Assembly (NCBI GenBank): GCA_017311315.1
Contig: CM029663.1
Location: 39,134,622-39,198,621, forward strand
DNA from: Dendrocalamus latiflorus
Lineage: Eukaryota; Streptophyta; Magnoliopsida; Poales; Poaceae
DNA: 64,000 nt
Direction of reading: 5' to 3'
Positions 33,546 to 43,746 of this stretch are shown here, piece by piece. The notes beneath the pieces are model-generated. The model had not been told where the DNA came from, made no database searches, and saw only the letters and a list, made by a program, of their open reading frames with translations. The first letter of the stretch is position 1, and each line of letters starts with the position of its first letter. The position numbers and the translations under genes are program-made.

Positions 33546-34827
33546 GGTGCACTTCCTGGTGCAACGCGCGCGAGGGCAGGATATCCAAGTGGTGCGCCGC
33601 TTAAAGCGAGGCACTCCCTAGTGTCTCGGCCATCGTGGCAGTTTTCATACTCCGTAGAGTGCGTGGGATCAACATCCACGTCTTATTAATACTCCGGAGA
33701 GTACGCATAAGGACAATGTCCATGCGTGCGCGGCATCCGCGTCTTGTTTATACTCCGTAGAGTGTGTGGGATCAACATCCACGTCTTATTTATACTCCGG
33801 AGAGTACGCATAAGGACTATGTCCATGCGTGCGCGGCATCCGCGTCTTGTTTATACTCCGTAGAGTGCGCAGGGACAACATCCGCGTGTTATTTATACTC
33901 CGCAGAGTGCGCGCGGGGGCGTCCCCCCGCTGCGTCTTATTTATACTCCGTAGAGTACGCCGAGGTGCATAGCCGTCGTGCGATTTAAATCAAAAAGAGA
34001 GCCAAAACAGGGGCGTGAAAGAAATGGCCGAAGACTTGCGACAACAAAACGCTCCAGGATGCAGTACCAGGAAAGCATTAGGTGCTACGGGAGCCCGGAA
34101 CAGGCCAAAACTGGCGACGCAAACACGGCCAAATCAAATGCTCTTACACTGGAACTGCAGATGTAATAAACAATATGTTGCATAACTGTTTCCTTAGCAA
34201 CTTACATGATCATATGCCGGGCGTACCGGGCGGGGTGGTGGCGTCGCGGAGTGGACTCCGCAGGTGCGGAGACCTTGGCTACATGAAGCTAGAGGGGGCC
34301 TCGTCATGGGGTGCAGAGCCGACGCCTTGAGTCAACTGCCTTGGTGTGCTTGCACTTTGCATTTCCTCGTGCAAGTATCGGAGCGAGGTGACGGGCAGCG
34401 AAGCCATCCGGAGCCAAGCGAAGGGCAGCGGTCTCGTCCCGAAGCCGAGTCGAAGGCCGGCGAGGGGTCGCGCTCGGAGGCTGCAACGCGGAGACCCCGA
34501 TGCTGCACTCTGCTACTCAAGCTGTACTTAACAATAGATGAAGGATCGATGGATCTACCAAATCCGCAGAGACTTATATGCAACAAGACAATACTCAACA
34601 GTGCACGAAGGATCCATGGATCTATTCGATCTGCATGGAGACTTACGTGCAAGATGGATGTATCTATCATATCTACCTTTTCTCACCCTTGACGGCATTT
34701 TTTTCTCCAGCCGATCGGGATCCAGCGCGCCAGGATGTATCCCAGCTCGGCCATGGAGCACATCTTCCTCGCGATGGTGACTCTTCTTCGCGCGACTTCT
34801 TGCCCAGTCCCCACGGACGGCGCCATC
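33546..34827 (-). other. Internal region of the right (inverted) array-bearing element
   Basis: From right to left: PBS (34825-34807), leader to about 34200, a segment matching 28930-29160, a short TATAAATA-unit stretch (33965-33650) and the array edge. No recognisable gene. Compared with the left copy, about 3.6 kb of leader and most of the 53/54-bp array are missing. Confidence 0.6.
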
Positions 34828-35118
34828 TGTTGTGGCTACGGGCCAAACAGGAAAGAAGGGGACTAGTAGGGGAGGAAGAGGAGAGCCAAGTCTGTGGGAG
34901 TGTTGGTGAGAATGAGAGGATCTCCCCCCTTTGCCCCTCCTGGGGGTTTATATATGAGTGGGGTAGAATGGGAAATCCTCATTCTACCCCTTAGTACTTA
35001 CAAAGGATGAGGGTACATTGGTGTATTTACACTGGTATATTCCTCTACACTATTGGGCCTATTACATGTTGGACTAGTTGCACGGCCCAGTCACGGGGGT
35101 TGGGCCACCCCCACAACA
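34828..35118 (-). repeat. LTR of the right array-bearing element
   Basis: A 291-bp reverse-complement counterpart of 24532-24828, with TGTTGTGG/CCACAACA ends and PBS to the left. Its outer flank (CTTCT) is CRM coding sequence. No duplication of that flank is found at the other edge (31678), which lacks an LTR, so part of the element was lost together with CRM sequence. Confidence 0.8.
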
Positions 35119-36682
35119 CTTCTGCTAGTGATTTTGATGATGAAACATATGCTATGCTTGCAAATGACCCTGTAGGACATGATGATGAATCTGACCATGA
35201 GGAGGAACATGTTGGCGCCGAAGATGCCGACAAGTATTTGAGCATTATAGTGCAACGCGTACTAAGTGCTCAAGTGTCTCATGCCGAGCAAAACCAGCGC
35301 CATAATTTGTTCCAAATCAAGGGCGTTGTCAAGGAACACTCGATTCACATAATTGTTGATGGTGGAAGTTGCAACAATTTGGCGAGTATGGATATGGTGG
35401 AGAAGCTTGCTTTGCCGACTAAACCTCATCCCCACCCATGCCATATTCAATGGTTCAACAACAGTGGTAAGTTGAAGGTAACACGGATGGTGGAGTACAT
35501 TTTTCTATGGGTTCATACCATGATTATGTTGATTACGACGTTGTTCCTATGCAAGCTTGTTCGTTACTATTAGGAAGACCTTGGCAATATGATACTGAAT
35601 GTGTACATCATAGTAGGAATAATCAATACTCTCTCATGTTCAAGGGAAAGAAAATTGTGCTGCATCCTATGACTCCTGAACAAATTGTTAAAGATGTCAT
35701 TGCTAGAGCTAGTAGAGAGAAGAGTCAGGAGAATACTAAGAGTGAAAATCAGTTTGTAGCAAAAGAGCTTCAGCAACACAAAAAGAATGAACCTAAATCT
35801 GTCCTTGTGAAGAATAACGAAATTAAACTGAAAGGTGCTTGTTTTCTTGCTACCAAATCTAATATGACTGAACTGAATGCTAGTAATACTGTTTGCTATG
35901 CATTAGTGTGCAAAGAAGCTTTGTTTCATTTGAGGAAATACCTTCTTCTTTGCCACCTGCTGTCACTAACCTTTTGCAGGAATTTAAGGATGTGTTTCCG
36001 GTTGAGATACCCCCAGGGCTGCCACCGATTAGGGGTATTGAACATCAAATTTATTTGATCCCTGGAGCTTCCCTTCCCAACCGCGCGCCATACCGAACCA
36101 ACCCGGAGGAGACTAAGGAGATCGAGCGTCAAGTGCGAGACTTGCTTGACAAAGGGTACGTACGTGAGAGCCTTAGTCCATGCGTTGTTCCTGTACTTTT
36201 GGTTCCAAAGAAAGATGGATCATGGCGTATGTGTGTTGATTGTAGAGCTATCAATAATATTACCATTAGAAATCGTCATCCTATTCCTAGGTTAGACGAC
36301 ATGCTTGATGAATTAAGTGGCTCTACAATGTTTTCTAAAGTTGACTTGCGTAGTGGATACCACCAAATTAGAATGAAACTTGGAGATGAATGGAAGACGG
36401 CATTTAAAACTAAGTTCGGGTTATATGAGTGGCTAGTGATGCCTTTCGGTTCAACTAATGCCCCTAGCACTTTCATGAGGTTAATGAACGAAGTTTTACG
36501 TGCTTTCATTAGTAAATTTGTGGTAGTTTACTTTGATGATATATTGATTTACAGCAAGACACTAGCTGAACATCTTGAACACTTACGTGTTGTTTTCATT
36601 GCTTTGAGAGATGCACGTTTGTTTGGTAACCTCGAAAAGTGCACCTTTTGCACCGAGTTTGTTTTCTTGGCTATGTTGTTAC

Positions 36683-38088
36683 TGTTAGTGATATGCCCTA
36701 GCGGCAACATGGAGATGTTATATATATCACATACTATGTTTATGATGCATTACATTGTTCCTTGAAATAGACATTATCATTATTGATCAATGAGTATGTG
36801 ACTTATTCATGAGACTCTTAATGCTAAAATGTTGCTATTTCTAAATGATCCCTGATCATATATCATATGAGGAACAAATATGATTCAAAGATCAGCATAT
36901 GTATTGATTGATGATCATGTCTCATGGTATGGTGATACCAAATCAATAATATGGACATGTGTTAGTGAACATATGTTGGATAGACCCGCCATGAGACACT
37001 GCAGAGATTCCTTGTGTCATCAGTTGGTCTCAAGTAGTGTTTATGTGGAATCCTTAGACTTGAGATCATCATGGTTCCCAACATGCGTAGTAGCTTATTT
37101 TGGGACTACTAAACACTACCCCGTAACTGGGTAGTCATAAAAGTAGTCTTCGGGTTTGCCATGAAACATGTAGTGGGATGTGAATGATCAAGATAGAATT
37201 TGCCCCTCCTTATGGGAGAGATATCTCTGGGCCCCTCGATGTAATGGATTATGAAAGTGCATGGCCATGCCAAGGTGATTGAGGAGTCAATCACGAGTTT
37301 ATAATCCATCACAGAATCGAGAGAGTGATTGAGCTATTAGGAGGATGACACAGGTCTTGCCTTGAGCTCAATCTATATCGTGAGGCAAAGGGATTCGTAC
37401 ATGAGAACATTATAGGTTCAGCCGATATGGTCTTTACGTATACTTTGGGGTTAATATGTCTTGCTAGAGGCCGCTATTAATAGGGTGACCGGAAAGGCGT
37501 TTCCGGGTCGTGACCAAGTATACGTGAACCTACCGGGTCGCACACTTAACGGGTTCGAACACTAATTCGAATGTGATTCGGATGTGGGCTCAATTCGGAT
37601 AGAGATCCAGATAGACTCCTATTGGGCCTCGGTCCACGAGGCCCAAGTGAGGAGGTCTATATATGTGGAGGCAAGGGGCTGAGGGGTGCATGCTTCTGTT
37701 AATCCCGAGCCAAACCCTAGCCGCCACCTCCCGAGCCAAACCCTAGCCGCTCGCAAGTGCTGGTACACTCGCGATCGGCGTTCCAGCCCCGGACGTGTGG
37801 ATACCGGTGGAGGCGCTGCTCGTTGCGGCGTTGATCAGCATCAACAACCTACAGATTGGATCTGCTCGTGGTGTGGTTGATCGCGTGAAGGAGACGATCT
37901 GTTCGGGACGATCGGCTACTTCCACTACTACCTCGACGCGCGTGGTTGGATCGACTTCTCCAACTCTTCTTCCGCTGCGCTGCGCGTCTAGTGGTAACGA
38001 TCCATGATCCCTCCTTAGCATGATGTCCTGGTGTGCGCAGTAGAAAAGTTTTTGTTTTCTGCTATCGTAGCCTACGCGCATTCCTTCA
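36683..38088 (+). repeat. Solo LTR of an Angela/BARE-type copia element inside CRM RT
   Basis: A 1,406-bp sequence, TGTTAGTGATATGCC...CATTCCTTCA, flanked by the 5-bp duplication GTTAC (36678-36682, 38089-38093). It is the same family as 18801-20222. No PBS or internal region remains, so it formed by LTR-LTR recombination after insertion. It interrupts RT just after the FLGY-type position of the palm/thumb boundary. Confidence 0.95.
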
Positions 38089-39989
38089 GTTACTCCGCAG
38101 GGAATTGAAGTAGATGAAGCCAAGATTGAAGCTATAAAAAGTTGGCCAACACCACAAACGATCACACAAGTGCGGAATTTTCATGGGCTTGTGGGATTCT
38201 ATCGCCGCTTTGTGAAGGATTTCAGCACCATCGCTGCACCACTTAACGAATTGACAAAGAAAGGTGTTCCATTTAAATGGGGAGAAGCGCAAGAAAAAGC
38301 TTTCAACCTTCTCAAAGAAAAGCTCACAAATGCACCATTACTCCAACTTCCTAACTTTGGTAAGACTTTTGAACTTGAGTGTGATGCTAGAGGAATTGGA
38401 ATTGGTGGTGTGTTGATACAAGAAGGTAAACATGTTGCTTATTTTAGTGAAAAATTGAGTGGGCCTAGTTTGAACTATTCTACTTATGATAAGGAATTAC
38501 TTGCTCTCGTTCGAACTTTAGAAACATGGCAACATTATTTATGGCCCAAAGAATTTGTTATCCATTCTGATCATGAATCATTGAAACATATTATAAGTCA
38601 AACTAAACTGAACCGTAGACATGCTCATTGGGTTGAATTCATTGAATCTTTTCCTTATGTCATAAAACACAAGAAAGGGAAGGAAAATGTGATTGCTGAT
38701 GCTTTGTCTAGACGGTATACAATGTTGTCTCAACTTAATTATAGAATTTTTGGCTTGGAGACAATAAAAGAACTATATTCTTCTAATGATGAATTTAAAG
38801 ATGCCCTGTCCAATTGCAAAGATGGAAGATGCTGGAATAAATTTGTTTTCAATAATGGATTTTTATTTAGAGCTAACAAACTATGCGTTCCAGCCAGCTC
38901 TGTTCGTCTTTTGTTATTACAGGAGGCACATGTGGGAGGACTAATGGGTCATTTTGGCATCAAAAAGACAGAGGACATCCTCACTGAACGCTTCTATTGG
39001 CCAAGGATGAGGCGCGACATTGAGCGCTATGTATCTCGCTGCACTACCTGCAATAAAGCTAAGTCCCGACTTAATCGACATGGTTTATATATGCCTCTTC
39101 ATGTGCCTAGCGTTCCTTGGGAGAATATTTCAATGGACTTTGTTGTAGGATTACCTCGAACAAAGAAGGGGAGAGATAGTGTTTTTGTTGTGGTCGATAG
39201 ATTTTCTAAAATGGCACATTTTATACCTTGTCATAAGAGCGATGATGCTACAAATGTTGCTGATTTGTTTTGCAGAGAGACTGTTCGACTACATGGAGTG
39301 CCCAATACCATTATTTCAGATCGAGATGCGAAGTTTTTGAGTCACTTTTGGCGCACATGCGAAATTGGGTACCAAGCTGCTATTTTCTACTACTTGTCAC
39401 CCCCAAACAGATGGACAAACTGAAGTTGTCAATCGCACGCTATTAACTATGTTGAGGGCTATCTTGAAGAAAAACTTGAAGGTGTGGGAAGAATGTCTAC
39501 CTCATGTAGAGTTTGCTTACAATAGATCGCTGCACTGTACCACAAAGATTAGCCCTTTTCAGGTAGTATATGGCTTTAATCCTCGTGCTCCTATTGATTT
39601 ATTGCCTATCCCCATTTCTGAAAAAGTGAATTTAGATGCTAAGAAGCGTGCTGAATTTGTCCTTAAATTGCATGAAACAACTAAAGAAAACATAGAGCGC
39701 ATGAATGCTAAGTATAAGATTGCTGGTAGTCAGGGTAGAAAGAGTTTAACTTTTGAACCTGGTGATCTCGTATGGTTGCATTTGCGTAAGGAAAGATTTT
39801 CTGATTTGCGAAAGTCGAAGTTGATGCCTAGAGTTGATAGTCCATTCAAGGCGTTAACTAAGATTAATGATAATGCATATAAGCTTTATCTGCCTGTAGA
39901 ATTCGGGGTTAGCCCCACATTTAATATTGCAGATTTGAAGCCATATTTGGGAGAAGAAGATAAACTTGAGTCGAGGACGACTCAAATGC

Positions 39990-40002
39990 AAGAAGGGGAG
40001 GA
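39990..40002 (+). other. Polypurine tract of the CRM element
   Basis: AAGAAGGGGAGGA directly precedes the LTR start TGATAAGG at 40003. The same tract precedes LTR starts at 14537, 14801, 21919 and (variant) 41345. It lies inside the pol reading frame (QEGEDD). Confidence 0.85.
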
Positions 40003-40967
40003 TGATAAGGACATCCCTTCCATGGATACAACTAATCCACAACAAGGACCACTTACTCGAGCTCGTGCTCGTCAACTTAATTACCAGGTGAATTCATTCC
40101 TAGGTTCATATAATACTGAGAATAGTCCGCTACCTAATGCAAGTGATTTAATTGTGATTAGGAACCTGGGAAAGGACGAAGGAAGGGGACATGGAGTCAT
40201 GGACATGCATGGAAGGAATAATGGAGGTCACCACGTCACTTTGGGATCAAGTCAAGCAAGAATTCGAGTTGGACACATTGTGGAATCAGATTCGGACTAC
40301 TGCGATGGTACCAAGTTCAAACGGGCATAACTTCCTCATACGGACTCCGTTTGGGACGTGCTTGTACTTCATGGAAAGCTTAGGAAGTATATTTTCCAAC
40401 GGATCCAACCTCATCTTAAATTCCATTTGAGCCGGCCGCAATCATCAAACGAGTCCACATTAGTTTCTGAGTCCGAGTCAAAAAGGGTGCTGCGCCACCA
40501 CCACTTGGGCCCATGGGCCTTGTAACCCTAAGGCGTGCACTTGGACTCCCCCTGGTCGTTCTCCCTATAAAGGAGCCGCCGCCTCCATTGCTAGGGCTTG
40601 GATTTCGTTGAGTTTAGGTTTAGCCTTTGTGCAAACTTTGTTCGTCAGTTGTGTTAGATGACCACCTGTCAAGACATCTTCGGATTCCCAACTTTGTGAT
40701 TCGCAATACAATTTATGCTTCATTCATATTCACAATATCAGATTTCCTACATCTTACTCTTGCTAGTTCTTCGATTGCTCGCAGGAATTGAACTTCGTGT
40801 TTAGGTTGATTGCGCCTCCAGCGAGGTCAATAACATCTCGGAGTTGGTTCAGCGATTACTAAGGCACAAGCGACGTCGTGCGTTTGTAGTCGGATCGCCA
40901 GGGTCACCTCCAGCCAAAATCAACAGTTATCCCTCTCATTGAAAGATCGGGCACCTCGTCTCCATCA
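40003..40967 (+). repeat. 3' LTR of the CRM element (965 bp)
   Basis: TGATAAGGAC...CTCCATCA with GGCCA following. Its first ~330 bp encode the pol C-terminus. TATAAAG at 40566-40572 is the likely promoter; transcription start would lie about 30 bp downstream. Confidence 0.9.
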
Positions 40968-40972
40968 GGCCA

Positions 40973-41345
40973 CATCTTGTGCACGCCATGAGATATGTGA
41001 TCACGTGGCCTTCCGTTGATTTGATGGCTGCTTGGTTGAGAAATTGCTGGACACATATATCCTTGCTCCTTGCCCGCATGGACTCTTCTTGTCATGACTC
41101 ATGGCCAGTTGGTTCTTCTCCACTTGATCTTCTGTTGCTTCAAATCTGAGAACACAAAACATATTGCATTAGGTAGCATGCTATTCTCATCTAACGTAAT
41201 AGAAGACTCTCTAAGAAACAAAAGCACCTGTTGTTGAAGTAGCTTAGCTCTTGCTCTTGTCATAGGATCTTTTGGAGCCTCATCACAAGCTTTGTCATGC
41301 ACACTTGGAGTGGATGAAGAATGTGTAATAGAGATGTCCTCATCA
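40973..41345 (-). repeat. Older CRM-type element: LTR, 5' portion
   Basis: LTR starts TGATGAGGAC at 41345 (minus strand) after a purine tract AAGAGGGGGGAGAA and is cut at 40972 by insertion of the younger CRM element. It continues at 31377. It codes for a tail with DPMTRARAKLLQQQ, clearly diverged from the other CRM copies. Confidence 0.8.
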
Positions 41346-41681
41346 TTCTCCCCCCTCTTGAAAAGGAGTCGTCCTCGACTCTGTGCCATCTTGTCCAAAG
41401 AATGGTGATAAATCAGGAACATTAAATGTAGTACTCACCCCATAATCGTCTCCTGGAAGCTCTATCTTGTATGCATTATCATTGATCTTGGCAAGTACTT
41501 TAAAAGGACCATCACCACGGGGCATCGGTTTTGATTTACGCTTCTTCGAAAAACGTTCTTTGCGAAGATGTACCCATACTAAGTCACCTGGTTCAAATAG
41601 TATTTTCTTTCTAGTCTTGTTAGCTTTAGAAGCATAAACACGTACCTTCTTTTCAGTTACCTCTTTAGTCTTTTGATGGAC
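41346..41681 (-). pseudogene. Older CRM-type element: integrase C-terminal fragment
   Basis: About 110 residues of the integrase C-terminal region: KILFEPGDLVWVHLRKERF, then GPFKVLAKINDNAYKIELP, then VPDLSPFFGQDGTESRTT leading to the purine tract. The equivalent region of the younger element at about 39750-39990 is recognisable but differs at many residues. Upstream sequence is lost at 41682, where a TGTTGT-type LTR begins. Confidence 0.85.
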
Positions 41682-41789
41682 TGTTGTAGGGGAGGCCCCC
41701 ACCTAATCCCAGTGGGCCTGTTAGGAGGATGTAGGGTCCGAAATAGGACATATGTAATGACATAAGTGCCCCCGAGGGGAATACCCATG
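41682..41789 (+). repeat. TGTTGT-type LTR, first 108 bp
   Basis: TGTTGTAGGGGAGGCCCCCACC start. It aligns with 7741-7850 with scattered differences. It is cut at 41790 by the SIRE-type LTR; its remainder should lie beyond the right edge of the window. It inserted into the integrase fragment at 41681. Confidence 0.65.
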
Positions 41790-43746
41790 TGTTGGATCGA
41801 AATCGGCGACAGAGGGGGGTGAATGTCGTCTTCTAAAAATTGCCCCCACAAGTATTCGCACAAGGACTCTCTTCTCCAATAATTATAGAGTTATGAAGAA
41901 GAGAAAACAAAACTCACAGAGAATCAACAGAGATTAATGAACGGAAGTCACGGCACGAAAACAAACCAAATTCTTGACACGGCAAAGAAATGATACCACG
42001 GCAGGGAGGAAATGCTGCCACGGCAGGAAATTTCTGCTGGCCAAAACCTGAAATCAAAAAGTAGCAGCTAAATCATTAAAGAAATGCTGCTGTCATGGTA
42101 GAGAAACCAAAGCAAAATGCTGCCACGGCAAAGATATCAGACCAAGTTGCTGCCACTGCAAGAAAAACGGAGGGAAGTGCTGCCACGGCAAGAAACTCTG
42201 TCACGGCAGTGAAGAGCTACCACGGCAAAGAAAATCGGGGGAAAATGTTGCCACGGTAGAGAAAACAGTTGATTTTGCTGCCAACCAAAAACGGACTGCA
42301 GACCAAAGGAGGCTATGAAATACTGAAAATACAGCACACCTTCACAAACTTGGGAAATTTAAAGGATTGCTCCCAACCTATTTGACTCAGAGTTTCATAA
42401 TAATAAACCAAATAACATGGGAAGCCTGGGAACCAAAAGAATCCAACTATGAAGCATAAATTTCAGATTTAGGGCTGAAACCTGAAATTTTGCACAAGCT
42501 GAACCAAAATCCAAATTACTCCCTAACCAATGATCCTTTGACTTTGAAACTTTGAGTATAGCAAGATAATAGCCTTTGAACTCTATGGGTCAAGTTTCAA
42601 GCCATCTCAAGGTGAGAAATAAGGTCTGGACCAAAACCCTAGAAATCTTGATAAACTTCAGAGAAGACCACTCAAACCCAAATTGCTCACACATCACAAG
42701 TCCTTTGCACATGAGGCTTTGTAGACATAATAGCAATAGCTACAGGATCCTCCAGACAAATTCTCAGGCAATCTTGTGAAGGAAATCAAGAGCTGCACTT
42801 AAACCCTAGGATTTCAGGGAAACTTCAGAGAAGTGCAAAAGAATCCCAATAACTCAAGATTCAAAAGACCTTTGCAAATGAGATTTTGCAGGTATATTAG
42901 CAATAACAAGAGGACTCCTCAGACCAAAAATCAAGTCATCTCTCAAAGGGAATCAAGTTTTCACTCAAAACCCTAGAATCTGAGTTCATGAACAGAGGAG
43001 GGCCAAAACTGAAATATGAGATTTAAACCAAGTTTACTCTTCGGGAAATCGATCAAATGATCTTGTGGCACTAACCCATCATAGAGCAACCCATTTTGGG
43101 CCTTCCCAACAAGAAACAGCAAGAAATCAAGAAAGGAGGAAATCATTCAAAATGAAGAACGAAGAACAGAGAGCGAGGCACGAGATAAGAACTTTAGATT
43201 TCCATTCCAAATCCAAAAGATGAATACAGAGGAGTCCCGATACTCCTGGACATTAGAACAAGAGTTGATTACAAGCTCATCACTTCATCCTCTCCCTCTC
43301 CATCCTCAAATTCACCAAGAGCTACACATGCATCTTGGGAGGAATACAACACAGAGAGGTCACATAGAGAGCATCGAAGGGGACTACCAGGGCACACACA
43401 CCTGCTGCCCACACCCACTCTCAACTACTAAAGCCTAAAGCCAAAGCAAACTCTAAAGCCTATTTTGACTAAAGGAAACCCTAAAATCCCTTGAAGTGTT
43501 CAAGTGGGCATGCAGCCCCTCCATCCTATTTATAGCCTTGGCTAACGGGTCTCCGTCCCGTTACGCCCGCTAAATCCAACGGAGCCCGCTCCCGCTTGTG
43601 CAGCCTTGCGAAATTCCCGTTTCGCCCCTCCTGCACCTTCCGGGAAGCTTCCGCGCTCCTTGCCTCGCACGCCTCGCAACCACCTCGAGTCCATGTCGTC
43701 TTCGACACATCCCGACCGTTCTGACCACAGCGCCACCTGCGCCTAG
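41790..43746 (-). repeat. SIRE/Maximus-type copia 3' LTR, main part
   Basis: Minus-strand LTR that starts at 60321, is interrupted at 60005/43746 by the TSD CCTAG insertion, and ends GATCCAACA at 41790. The AGAGGGGGGTGAATG segment near 41811 is typical of grass SIRE-type (Opie/Ji-like) LTRs. Together with 60005-60321 the LTR is about 2,274 bp. Outer flank is CCATG. No gene inside. Confidence 0.75.
41948..42265. repeat. Cluster of a short CTGCCACGGCA motif
   Basis: About eleven near-copies of a 10-13-bp word (GCTGCCACGGCAAG and variants such as CTGTCACGGCAG, TACCACGGCAAAG) spaced irregularly over 320 bp within the SIRE-type LTR. It is not a regular tandem repeat. Confidence 0.75.

Larger units (their letters stand above)
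35119..40330 (+). pseudogene. CRM-type pol: protease, RT, RNase H, integrase (broken)
   Basis: Order of domains is that of Ty3/gypsy. Protease: IIVDGGSCNNLAS near 35350. RT: MCVDCRAINNITIRNRHPIP near 36230 and catalytic VVYFDDILIYS near 36528. RNase H: ELECDARGIGIGGVLIQ near 38375 to DALSRR near 38700. Integrase: HHCC zinc finger (MGHFGIKK ... CTTC, 38940-39055), first Asp in SMDFVVGLP near 39130, second in ISDRDAKF near 39320, Glu in DGQTEVVNR near 39415. C-terminal tail with GPLTRARARQLNYQ after 40040, reading past the LTR start at 40003 and stopping at 40330. Frameshifts near 35490, 35940 and 39365 plus a solo LTR at 36683-38088 make it inactive. gag is missing; the frame begins at an acidic linker cut by the LTR at 35118. 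Pol overlapping the 3' LTR is a known CRM trait. Confidence 0.9.
31378..40967 (+). mobile_element. CRM-type (centromeric chromovirus) Ty3/gypsy element with 5-bp TSD GGCCA
   Basis: Starts TGATGAGGAC at 31378 and ends CTCCATCA at 40967, with GGCCA on both sides (31373-31377 and 40968-40972). Its 5' LTR is represented only by 31378-31678. The rest of that LTR, the leader and gag are replaced by an inverted array-bearing element (31679-35118). Protease, RT, RNase H, integrase and 3' LTR remain, all with lesions. The RT gene holds a solo copia LTR. It inserted into the LTR of another CRM-type element. CRM elements in intact form integrate preferentially at centromeres; that lineage property is established knowledge, not read here. 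Confidence 0.85.

Noticed and set aside
31615..33679. Long minus-strand ORFs (355, 307, 288, 247 aa) with 32-residue repeats
   Set aside because: They follow from a 96-bp array in GC-rich DNA; more than one frame is open at once and there is no start context or known domain.
24532..35118. One giant hairpin (foldback transposon) formed by the inverted copies
   Set aside because: The arms contain LTRs with PBS, differ by large deletions, are separated by CRM sequence and have no shared TSD; two retroelement copies explain the data better.
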